Origin: Channa striata
Taxonomy: Eukaryota; Chordata; Actinopteri; Anabantiformes; Channidae
NCBI GenBank assembly: GCA_033026295.1
Contig: CM065184.1
Coordinates: 8,373,501-8,437,500, forward strand
Direction: 5' to 3'
Length of the DNA: 64,000 nucleotides
Shown: in pieces, positions 1 through 9,562 of the stretch
Layout: every line of letters starts with the position of its first letter
Numbering within the stretch: position 1 is the stretch's first letter
The notes under the pieces: generated by a model
Told to the model about the DNA's origin: nothing
Databases searched by the model: none
What the model saw: only the letters and a program-made list of their open reading frames with translations
Made by a program: the position numbers and the translations under genes

Positions 1-799
1 GCGTCAGAGAAACTGTACATGTGACCAGGTTCGTGAGTGTCCTGTTGGCCTCCCTCATTACCCCCCATATTTTTAAGTGGGAACTTCCTAATTTTCTGTA
101 TATGAAACAAGTGGCCAAAGCATTAGAACAACCCCTTCTTATAACGGACTCCAGTATGACTCCACTACCCATTTTGTCCTCAATAATAAACACATAAGAC
201 TTATGACCTTTGATGGAAACCAAAGTAGAATTAAAGGCAGAGCCGTTGTGTTAATTTGCATTAAATTGCAAAGGTGGTCATAATGCTTTGCCCTATTGGT
301 GTGTGTGTTTGTGTGCTTGTAAATATATATAAAAATACCAGATTTATGAGCTGCCTCTTTCATATCTGTGGACTGTCTTCTATCAGATTCCTGTTTTAAG
401 AAAAAAAAGCACATTAGTCATATAATTATTATTGTTGCTTATTATTAAAGAGAACAGTAACAGTTACGAAAATGAAAAGTAAAAAATATGTAATATGTTT
501 TCATATTGTAACCCAACCAAAAGAAAGGAAAGGATAAATAGGTGAGTTTTTTATGCAGGAAAATGTAATGTTGGTGAGTACACCACATGAGCCACACACC
601 ATGTGCACGTCTCCCAGTAAATTACAACAAGAAGGACAACAAACCCTTGTGTAGAAGTAACACTGGCTATGATTAATATCAGAGGATGAATTAGCTGGGG
701 GAACAAATGAAATTGTTTATATGTAAAATATGTCCACCTCTGTATATCAATGTACATTAAAACAGTTCCATTTTAAGAAGCCATGTTGACACAGCTTAC
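1..799 (-). other. phf3 intron (runs off left edge)
   Basis: No exon was recognised here. The only structure seen is a diverged dispersed repeat at about 105-280 and a short TG-rich stretch near 300-320. The open frames at 139-414 and 551-757 are short, AT-rich and look like chance. Confidence 0.6.
105..280. repeat. diverged dispersed repeat, partner of 12425-12610
   Basis: The segments share gtggccaaa(g/a)cattag, aacacataag and aaagtagaatt in the same order and similar spacing as 12425-12610, with many substitutions and indels between. The family is not identified by name; it is probably an old transposable-element fragment. Confidence 0.45.
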
Positions 800-1064
800 T
801 TTTCTTACTGGTCTGACCCCTCCTGACGTGAGTGTCTGGGAGGGACCTGGTCTGGGCTTGGGAGGCACCTTGTTGTCCTGTGCTTGAACTTCTGGTTTGG
901 CAGCAATTGGGGGCTCAGGTTCCACCTTTTTGCTTTCTTCTTCACAGCACTTCAAACACACGTACATCTGGTCCTCCTCCTCCATCTCTCGTACTTTTGT
1001 CAAGTCGAGACCAACACAGTCACCGTGGAACCAGTCGTCACAGCGACCACAGCCGACCATGAAC
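800..1064 (-). CDS. phf3: phf3 coding exon 4 (remainder of PHD finger)
   Basis: The acceptor is tttgtttag at 1065-1066. Completing the split Met codon gives FMVGCGRCDDWFHGDCVGL and EEEDQMYVCLKCC, i.e. the second Cys pair, the His and the final Cys pairs of a C4HC3 PHD finger. After the finger the exon encodes a Pro/Lys-rich linker (EPEPP, PPKPRPGP). Two in-frame donors lie 9 bases apart: GTAAGA (exon end 809) and GTAAGC (exon end 800). Either keeps phase 0, so the last three residues VRK may be optional. Further exons lie left of position 1. Confidence 0.92.
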
Positions 1065-4000
1065 CTAAACAAAATACAGTTATTACTGGAACTGGACAAT
1101 ATGGATAAAAAGTCAAGTCAAAGTCATTATTATTGTCAGTTCTGGTTTTAATTTTCATCAGTGACTTTTTTAATTTATTCTTTCTATTTTTAATAATATA
1201 GAACTTGTGAGCAGACGGAGGGGCAGGGGTGCTGTGGGGTGTCGTGAAGAGTGTGAGGACAGACGAGAGATGACTATGGAACCAGCTATATGGTGTTGTC
1301 TCATCTTATACCTACAGTGAAAATATAGGTATTCAAAAAAGTTGATATACCGCTCAGCCCTAACTGTTACTGAGAGCGAGTTTGCAACTGAGCATCCTAA
1401 GAACTATGATTCTTGCTTGCAAAGGACAGAAATTACATCAATGGTAAAGTTCCTTTTTAGTTTATTCAAACACACCAGTGACGGACAGATGATACCAAAG
1501 CTTGTTTCACTCCAATGAAAGGTGATATTTTAATTCACACAAGACTCATACTTGTTGCTATCAACTGCCATGAATGAGCAATTTCAGAGAATTTGTGGAA
1601 ATGATCAATTTTATCATTCTTGAAAAGTTTCTTGAAAATTTAAATTTGGTTAGTCTAGATATGTTTCTCAAAAGAGCTTTGACACAGGAACCATAGTGAC
1701 TTCAACTGTGTACAACAGTGATAATATAGAGCAAACTTCATACTAAATTAACATTCTATTCACCCCACAGCCATCATAGATTGACATTTAAATAGGAGGT
1801 AATTTAGATTTTAGTCACTGTATTGGCAAATTTCATCACAGCACCTCCTACATTTTTGTAGCTGAGCATTTCACCCTCTTCTTGCTGCATTAGTGATTTA
1901 ATGCACACCTATAACATAACCTGCTATAGCACAAACATTCTCTGCTCTAATATCTCAGTGATTGTCACCCTCTTAACTGCATCACGTATTTGTCATTAAA
2001 GAACACTTTGATATTGAAAAATGTTTTTTAGCATTCACCTTCTTCAAGCCTGTGATTCCCTCTTTATTTCTGTTATAGCACAGCTCCTATCATCACAGAT
2101 CTCTTATTAACAATTTCTTCAACTGCTATGTTAAATTTCTTTTTTTGTTTGACAACATGCATTGTGTGAAATTCTTCTCTTTATTTTCCACAAATGAAGA
2201 AGAACAGGTAGAACAGGACGTTTGGCCACTTCTTTGATAAATCTATCTAAGAGATCAACATCCCCGCTCAATTAACTGGAGAACTATTTCCTCTCAATCT
2301 GCTGTCACTGTGGACTACTTATTTTAATCTTACAAGTCAAGCAGCAGCTCAGATTACCTGTCAGTAATGTTAATGATATAATTTAAATGGACAAAAGAAG
2401 AAATGAAATGGGTTTGTGTGTGTTTGCTCGCAAATTCTTGGAGATAAAAGACTGTGCTCCCTGTGGCAAAGGTTAGATATACACGGTGAGAGGTAGAACT
2501 TTAACAACTCTGAACAACCAGAAAAGACTAAGTGTCTCTAAAACTCTAAAAATAATAATAGTAAGACTTCTTCTTTTATAAAATCTCTAGCTAATCGTGC
2601 TCAGTTTCAGAATCTACAAGTATAAACAAGTATAACAAGTATAAATATAAATTTATACTTGCATCTTACTGAATAAACTCATTAATAGCAAATTCACCGT
2701 GGTACACTGCCCCCCCCACCCCTGGGCGGCCACCACCGCAAGTTTAATCAAATTCTGTGGGAAACATGGTCATGTTAATGAAAAATTCTAATGGACACAG
2801 CTTCTAAAGAACAGGTGGCACTAATCAGTCTTAAATGATGGATTTGTAACAAGTTTATGCAGTCGAGAATTTCCCTTCCCTTCAATTTGTCACGTCAGAA
2901 TAAATTTATAGTTCACAGTTTGGCAACAAACAGAAATAAAAAAACCTGGCAGATTAAATCAACAACAGTCTGAGTAACAAAATGACATTCTGTCTTAAAA
3001 CAGCTTTTATAATGTCGTGTTTTAAGGAGAAGTTACACTTACATGTTATTGTGGTGTTTCTTGCACAGACCGCAACAGTTGTTTCCGTCCCATACAGTCT
3101 CGTTGTTACCATATTGATCTTCAGCTGTTTCCTTCTTCACAACAGGAGCATTATCGGGAATGAACAGCTGCGGCTCATCCACAGAGATGCTCCTTGAATT
3201 TTTACTTTTCTGTCTTTGAAGGAGCTTTTCTGGTTTTTTCTGTTTGGGCTTTTCCTGCCCTACTTCTTCGGGTGCTTTTAAAGAATGGGCTGGACGCACT
3301 GCTTGAGCGGTCTCCGCTTTGGCGGTGTTGTGAGGATGAGTAGGTTTGACCGGTGCCTGTTCACCAACGCGGTTGGTTGATGATGGGTTCTTCTTCACTA
3401 CTGTGCTAGGTGTACTTGGTAATTTTGACTTCAATTTAACATCTCCCACGCTCTGTGTCTTTTGCACTTTAGGATCATGCTCATTTTGGGTGTGTTCTGC
3501 AGGTCTTTTTATTGGTGCAACGTTTTTACTTTCCTTTAGAGTTTTGATTTTGGGCAAGTCTCCTCTTAGAAGGGTTTTGGAAGGTGTGTTTTGGGATACG
3601 TGATGCTCCTTAATAACATTGCTTGGTTTACATGAACCATCTCTGCTCTTGTTAGAAATCAGTTCTGGTTTGGGCTTGGTTAGTTTTTTAGCTACTGTGT
3701 GTGGCTTTTCCTTTTCATCAGTTTTATTACTAGCTGTAGTTACATTACTGTCTTTGTTCTGTGGTTCATTTATGTCATCTGTCCCTTTACTGACCGGGTT
3801 TTGCTTTCCAGGATTGTCACTCTGATTGTCAAGTTTTGTTTCTTGCATGCAGGATCCCTCTGTTAATGCCCCGTTTGAGGTCTGCACGTCATTGGGATTT
3901 ACATATGGACCCAGCTCTACGGCTGCATCATCAGCAGAGCTCTTCTCTACCTCCATCCCTGTCTCCTTCTCTGGTATGGGATTCTGTACGTTGACAGCAT

Positions 4001-5495
4001 TATCAGGCAACATGGTAAAACCTATGTCTCCACCATACGAAATGCCATCATCAAAGCATGCAGACTGGCTAGTATCAACACTTTGTGTATAAGAAGGTCC
4101 TGGTAGCAACTCAATCTTGAATCCTCCAATAGTGACCGTCAATCTTCTTAGTACAACCGTAGGCTTCAGCCATAATCCACCATCAAGATCATTAACATTT
4201 ATACGCCCTCCCAGAGTTAATTCTTTTTTCAGCTGGGGACCCTTAACTCCTTTCTCAATGAGAAATGACTTCTGTAGCCTATTCGCTGGTTTCCTCCCCG
4301 GTCTTCCTCGGGCCATGTTAGTGGATGTGTTAGCAGGTTGTGGACCACCACTATCTTCTGTTTCAACAACAAAACGTGGAAAAATGTGTCACATCATACC
4401 CAATTTAATTTGGCCATAAGTTCAAAACAGGAGTCAGAACAAGCACAAACTTACCACATTCCAAATTACGTGGACGTCTCTTTGGCCTGCCAACAGGTCG
4501 CTTGACTTGTGTGGTCTCAGCAACTGTTAGATCACTGCTGAGCCCTGTGGATGCTGAACTGTCATTGAGACCTGCCAACAACAGTCAAATGAAATGAATG
4601 TACTAGATCTCTTTGTAAAAAAATGCAATGAATATGAACAGATAATCTACTAAAAAAATAAATAAAACTAATAATACAAGATAAATGAAAACAACAATGT
4701 TATAGCACTTTATAATACAATAGATCAGCAGAATAAAAACACCAATGAATCAATAATGAATTTCTTTTCAACTTTCAAAAGAAAAAACTGCAACAAAAAC
4801 TATTTAGCCATGCATCTGTTTCTGCATGTCTGTAGTGTTTAATGTGATTAACCACCTAAAATGTAAAATTCATCAGTGACCAAAGGCATGGCAGAACAGA
4901 GACACAGTTAGCAAGCTGTTTATGTATAGGTAATACCTCTTCTGCCAGGTTTTCGCTTGGGTGGCTTTCAATCAAAGCAGTCACAGAAGGTTTTTGTAGT
5001 GGCACATTTTTAACATCGTTAGCAAGCGGGCAATAAATAGGTAATACCTCTTCTGCCAGGTTTTCAGTTGAGTGGCTTTTGTTCAAAGAAACCACATGAA
5101 GTTTTGGTTCTGACTTATTTTTAACACTGTTAGTAAGATGGTAATGTATAGGTAAAAACTCTTCTGCCAGGTTTTTCAGTTGCATGTCTTTCGTGTGAGG
5201 CATCCACATGACGTTTTGGTAGTAACACATTTTTACCATCAGTTATCTCTGTTGACATACCTGTTGAACCAGCAATCTGAAAAGTGGAGTCCTCAGTATC
5301 CAGTAAATTGAACTGAGAGCTTGAACAACCAAACATTGGATCTTTGTCACTGAGCATATTTTTCAGGGAATCTTCCAGTCCGACTCCGGTCCCAAACTCA
5401 TTACTGGCTTCACATTCCAAGTTCTGGCCTATTAGCAGGGAGTCATCCAACTGATCACTGGGTATTAAATGGTTAAAAGTGTCCACAATATCCAT
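800..5495 (-). CDS. phf3: phf3, PHD finger protein 3, 5' part (four coding exons; continues past left edge)
   Basis: PHF3 is a nuclear protein; in mammals it binds the RNA polymerase II C-terminal domain through a SPOC domain and regulates transcription and mRNA stability. The SPOC and TFIIS-like domains lie outside this window. Joined exons 5261-5495, 4455-4571, 3043-4357 and 800(or 809)-1064 (minus strand) keep one reading frame of about 640 residues. The N-terminus MDIVDTFNHLIP and the later DSLKNMLSDKDPM match vertebrate PHF3 as I know it. Two AT-hook-like basic motifs follow (about residues 102-113 and 134-144), then a long Lys/Ser/Pro-rich region, the conserved SVDEPQLFIPDN stretch (exon 3) and a PHD finger at about 546-595 with ligands C546, C549, C561, C564, H569, C572, C592, C595. 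The human N-terminal region before the PHD is longer (finger near residue 720). Identity is firm; the 3' two-thirds of the gene are missing only because the window ends. Confidence 0.95.
1065..3042 (-). other. phf3 intron between coding exons 3 and 4
   Basis: About 2 kb of AT-rich sequence with no further exon recognised. A short C-rich tract lies at about 2710-2725. Nothing else stands out. Confidence 0.7.
3043..4357 (-). CDS. phf3: phf3 coding exon 3 (large central exon, start of PHD finger)
   Basis: A 1315-bp exon bounded by acceptor gaaacag (4358-4359) and donor GTAAGTG below 3043. It encodes residues 118-555: a second AT-hook-like motif (RGRPGRKPANR, about 134-144), a long Lys/Thr/Ser/Asn/Pro-rich and probably disordered region, and the conserved RSISVDEPQLFIPDN segment also present in mammalian PHF3. 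It ends in CCGLCKKHHNN, the first zinc-binding Cys pair of the PHD finger. The finger is split by the intron after phase 2; joining to the next exon restores FMVGCGRCDDWFHGDC. An internal Met at 4316 gives the longest open frame, but the acceptor and phase show that coding starts upstream. Confidence 0.94.
4455..4571 (-). CDS. phf3: phf3 coding exon 2 (AT-hook-like exon)
   Basis: This 117-bp exon was found by splice signals rather than by a long ORF. The acceptor is ttgttggcag at 4572 and the donor is GTAAGT just below 4455. With the phase-1 base from exon 1 it reads GLNDSSASTGLSSDL..., then KRPVGRPKRRPR at about residues 102-113. That is a GRP-core basic cluster resembling an AT-hook, the minor-groove binding motif. 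It ends phase 1, which joins exactly to the next exon. The phase agreement on both sides makes the call strong. Confidence 0.88.
4905..5240. repeat. 111-bp-period minisatellite in phf3 coding intron 1
   Basis: The phrase ataggtaatacctcttctgc occurs at 4926 and 5037 and, changed to ataggtaaaaactcttctgc, at 5148: exactly 111 bp apart each time. The remainder of each unit also aligns (Ccaggtttt..., ...cacatttttaaca..., gttagcaag). About three diverged copies are present, with a partial one at the 4905 side. Because 111 is a multiple of 3, one minus-strand frame is open through all copies (4856-5239), with NLAEEVLPI recurring. No acceptor was found that would make it an exon. Confidence 0.8.
5261..5495 (-). 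CDS. phf3: phf3 coding exon 1 (start codon)
   Basis: The ATG is at 5495-5493 on the minus strand and begins MDIVDTFNHLIP, the conserved PHF3 N-terminus. The exon itself begins at about 5511, after an acceptor ending ttgatgcag, so 16 bases of 5' UTR precede the ATG and at least one noncoding exon must lie upstream. It ends at 5261 with donor ACAG/GTATGT, phase 1, encoding residues 1-78 plus the first base of Gly79. The acidic segment with DSLKNMLSDKDPM is the best conserved part. The frame stays open past the donor to 5130, but the good donor and the matching phase of the next exon argue that read-through is not used. Confidence 0.93.
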
Positions 5496-5511
5496 GAATG
5501 CTGCTGCCTTC

Positions 5512-6750
5512 CTGCATCAAAACAATACAGATGTAGAAAAAGCAGGCTCAAGTAACCTTCTGAGATCAAGGATATTAATAATGCTTCAAGAAAGCTAAAA
5601 TGCCCCATATTGGTATCTGACTTGACTTGTGGTGCTTTTACTGGCAATTTAACGCAAGTCGCTGAGGATATGAATAGATATCCACTGGTTTACCAGGGCA
5701 AAACTACAGTCTGAGAAAACTTGGTAGGTGTAGTGTTAAAGTTACACAACTGCAATCGCGTTATATTGTCTTTACTTTTTGTGGTTAAAATGTTAAATCA
5801 GAGACTTTGCTGTAAGTGTGTTAAACGTACAGCTGCTGGAGTGAATATGAAGTACAACACAACTTCCGAACATCGTTTTGGGGACGTCTGAATCAGCTGT
5901 CAAAGCATCGCTGTTTGCCAAGTTACCGTTAGATTGAGCCAACGTCGCTAGCATCACAATGTTGGTTGGCCATTTTCGTCGGTCTTCAATGTTTACTTGC
6001 CGAAGAACAGTGCATCACCAATACGCTTAATACTTGTTTATGAAAGTCCAGAAAAGCTATTACTATATTACTACCAACTTAGCTAGCCGTCTAACAGTGA
6101 GGCTAATGTTAAATGACCCGCAAGTTAACGTTAGCATTTACAAACAAGCAATGTTAGCTACGTTAACCTACAAACCACGGAACAGGCCACATTTGAATGG
6201 TTCATAAACTGATAACATTAACTGGCTATTAAAATCTGACACCGACTTGTACAAATCTTTAGACAGGTTGTTTAATATCAGGTAAGATGATTGAACGTCC
6301 GTATGAAACACCGAGTATGTGTGACTACGTCCTGCCAATGAGGAGCTCGCTAGTTAGCATGCTAACGTTACGGGACGGCTAACAACAAACTGCTGCAAAA
6401 TAGGATCATGTATGTTAGCAAGCTAGCTCCAAGTTATGGACGAAGTTGCCATCCAAAAGAGCGCTCTCTTATAAACCGCACCACCGTTATTATAAAAGCG
6501 AACATGTGTCCCAGAGGTGCTAAAAAACGGGCTTACATGCAAGCGTGGAAATATTTAGTCACACTGCTCGATGCTAAATCTGTCACACAGGCTAGCTAAG
6601 TGGCTTTAGCATAGGCCCCAGACACCAAGTTTGTTTGTAGACTGAGCGCGTCCAGCGGACGGTAGACGAGCACAGCCACATGCATGTGTCTCAACGCCTG
6701 CAGCCTGGACATTCACACATTTGTGATTTCACTCATTTTGAGCCCTTACC
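5512..6750 (-). other. phf3 5' intron and upstream sequence
   Basis: The sequence lies between the exon carrying the start codon and the CpG-rich promoter. It is dense in GTTAGC/GCTAAC/GCTAGC hexamers from about 5945 to 6600 (see findings). No coding exon was recognised; the open frame at 6408-6599 on the plus strand has no family resemblance. Confidence 0.55.
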
Positions 6751-6920
6751 CCTCTCTCGCTGCAACGCTGCGTCCAACTCGTGTAGGGTCACATACTAGC
6801 ACAGCTGCTCCCAGTAACTTCCTCGAACTCGGCCGTCATTCGTCCCGCTGCTGCAAAGCCCCTGACAGGCAACGCGTCTGGTCACGTGGTCTGTGTTTAC
6901 AGGTCGCGCGGAGCAGCTGG
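6751..6920 (-). promoter_or_regulatory. probable phf3 promoter / noncoding first exon, CpG-rich
   Basis: GC- and CpG-content rise sharply here compared with the surrounding AT-rich sequence, and a CACGTG E-box lies at about 6874. A minus-strand donor, GAGGG/GTAAGG, ends a possible noncoding exon at about 6750, which could join the acceptor at 5512. The transcription start is not visible in sequence, so the exact exon is inference. Confidence 0.5.
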
Positions 6921-9186
6921 TAGCATATTCAAACAAAACGCTGCAGTTTTCACCGTTTGTACTTTGTGAAAAACACTTTGGATTTGATTAACAACAACGA
7001 CGAGTGCACAGACACAAACATGTTCAGCAGATAAAGAGAAAGATGAATATATGGCTCAAAAACGGTATTATTCCCAAAGGGATCTTTTTTGTAGTAATAG
7101 AATAGCACAAAGAGGCAGACAATACAAAATAGCATCCAGCATATAACCATAAAAAAATTATTTTACCATAGTCATAAACAGAGGGAAGAGATAAGTGTAT
7201 CTGTTGGTTAAAGACAGAGCCAGGAGGCAAAAGATTGAACTCAGAGCAGCCTTCAGGGGCTGGGAGCTTTCATGGGCATAAGACTGGCTGCTTCATTAGT
7301 ACAGCTTTTTGTTGTTGTTGTTTGTTTGTTTTTTAATATAAACTTTAACCAGTTTGTTATTAAAGATAATGAAAAATATTTCCCAATATCTCTGCACAGA
7401 CTCTCAGAGTCTGATATTTATTATAATGCTGACCTTACCCAGCATTTCACACTTTTTATCTAAAACCAAGTGTTGATTTTAGATATAAAGTATATAATAT
7501 AGATCTATATATCTATAAAGTATAAATATTGAGTATTCAGCTCAAGAAAGAATTCATAGGAATATTTTAAAAATGTGTCCACTACAGGACCATGGGACGT
7601 TACATCAGCCTGACTATGACTGTATCCAGTTTTTATAAGATATGAAAATTGGCTTCTATAGGCAAATTGCAGTAGGTGGAAAGGGGATTTTGTGTTGTTG
7701 AATATGTGCTTTCTAATTAATTTCTGAAAGGATTTCATAATCAGCTATGCTATTGCATCATTGCTTGGCGAAGGACAGATTGAAAATATTGAAAATTAAA
7801 TTAGAATTAACCAAAATTCTCAGCACAGTTTATCACTGTTGGACTGCTAATGAAAAGCGGTTCTTCAAGTGGAAAAAAATGACATTTATGAAAACATGGC
7901 AAAGTATCTTCCCCCCTTTCAATTTGGAAAACAAAAATATTTACTACATTTTAAATACAAGTTGCCGCTTTTGACTTAATGTCAACTTAATGCTAGACCA
8001 GCTCTGTTAAATTGGGGTTGTACTTTAAATTTGCAAGTAGAACAAAACATTGGGAACCAGAAAACAGAATGGGGATGCATGAAGGAATGTTTTTACTTGC
8101 TGAATGTGCATTAAATATTATTTTGAACCTGGTCATCTATAGTATTTTAAAAATGAGCCACAAAGTAATTAAAGTGAATGCAATAACACTTCAGGACAGG
8201 ATTAAAATAGTCTAGTTATTGCAATATAAATAAAAAATTTCAAATGAGTTTTTAAAATAACAAGAATTTAATCTTATTTTAGTGTAAAAACATTTATGTG
8301 CCCTAACATAGTATCAAGATATTATTGTGTTATTATTATTTAAAGCCATGTTTTTCTTACCTATAAGGAGAACACAAAGTAATTAGACATGTGTAAGTGA
8401 AAACAGAAAGAATAGTACATCTATTCCTTTATAAATCTTTTCTTTCCATGTCTAGATTATTTTTATGAAATGAAGCTATTAGGAGAAAACGATCGTACTA
8501 ATTGTAATTCTGAATCAGGATTGTACACAAGTGTCTCTGGTTGAACAGTCAATGTTTCAAAGAGTGAAGGCAGGCCGACAATAGTTCTGGCCAAATGACG
8601 TCAGGCTCATGAATAAGGCTATTCTGATGTTAACAACAAGACTGAAAAACAAGCAGACCCCTTGGTGAAATTACATCTGAAACGTCTGATACTTTTTACA
8701 GACACAATATTCATCTGCTAAGAGCCTTTCTGCTTTAAGAGCTCATTTTATGTTTGGCTATTGAGTGCCAATCAAACAAATGATGACTAAAAGAGGACAA
8801 ACTCTCTGAATAATGACTGCTTTTTTATATCCACTAGTTCACTGCTTTTAGCACAGTTGGCAGCAGTGCAAACAGCAGACCTTCAACCTGAGAGCCAAGA
8901 TTGAAAACCAGTAATCAAAGAAGGTGTTTAAATAGAATCAAAAGTACACTGCAGTAAGAATGAACTACGTACAAAGACGATGAATATTAATATATTTTTT
9001 AAGAAATAACATAAAATGACAAATACACATCTAATTACTTGATTATTCAGTGTAATAATAGTATATTGTTCACTTTCTGATCTTTTATCCTGTAATACAT
9101 TCCTTAACAGACCTCCACATCCACCAGTGCAATTTTTCAACTGCAGTAAAAAAAATGGAAAAAGATCTAGCTGACTAAAAGAAAAA
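6921..9186. other. intergenic phf3-asrgl1
   Basis: No exon was recognised. The stretch holds one copy of a 1-kb duplicated repeat (7165-8199) and otherwise AT-rich unique-looking sequence, including an AT-rich self-complementary patch near 7480-7530. Confidence 0.6.
7165..8199. repeat. 1-kb duplicated repeat, copy 1
   Basis: Aligns in direct orientation with 10318-11203. Shared runs include gagccaggaggcaaaag, cagccttcaggggctggg, gctgcttcatta, gaatatgtgctttctaatta, tgctattgcatcattgcttg, and the end cacaaagtaattaaa...gaatgcaataacactt. This copy has about 200 bp of extra AT-rich sequence near 7320-7530. No terminal inverted repeat or long ORF is evident. Probably an unnamed transposable element or a segmental duplication. 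Confidence 0.8.
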
Positions 9187-9192
9187 TTTATT
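9187..9192 (-). terminator. polyadenylation signal AATAAA for asrgl1
   Basis: A canonical AATAAA on the minus strand, about 165 bases past the asrgl1 stop codon. This is a reasonable 3' UTR length; no other signal is as well placed. Confidence 0.55.
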
Positions 9193-9353
9193 CAATAAAC
9201 TAGACATACTGTACTGTATTTGCAGATGTAATATGCAATCCAGAATATAGGTGGTGATAACTAGTCAACTCTATAGACTATAAAGCATAGCTAATGGAAA
9301 CAGTTGAAATACAATGACTGATAAGGAAAAAAGTAACTAAATAATGTTAAAAT

Positions 9354-9562
9354 TTATTGGGACAACTCCTCTTTTAATCTTTCGTTTGGATCTATTCCAT
9401 ACCACAGAACATCATTTTCCACAGCTGCCCAAGCCATGCGAGCCGTGGTAAATGTGGCTGCCCATTGTCTTGATGGTGAAACTACAATAGCACCACCTGC
9501 ACCTTGGACACGGTCTCCCATGTACTGCAGAGACAACTGGGAAGCATCTGTGACTGATTTGC
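9354..9562 (-). CDS. asrgl1: asrgl1 coding exon 6 and stop
   Basis: Acceptor tcccacacag at 9563-9564. Reads GKSVTDASQLSLQYMGDRV, GGAIVVSPSRQWAATFTT and WYGIDPNERLKEELSQ, then TAA (9356-9354). The human counterpart ends GIDPDDTTITDLP, so the C-terminus is similar in length. Confidence 0.94.

Noticed and set aside
4856..5239. Minus-strand open frame over the minisatellite as a phf3 exon
   Set aside because: No acceptor was found and exon 1 joins exon 2 in perfect phase without it; kept only as a finding.
6408..6599. Plus-strand open frame in the phf3 promoter region
   Set aside because: Short, in a hexamer-rich noncoding region, no family resemblance and no splice context.
6921..9353. ptp4a1, the human neighbour upstream of PHF3
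   Set aside because: No phosphatase-like reading frame (HCxxGxGR signature) was seen in this interval or elsewhere in the window.
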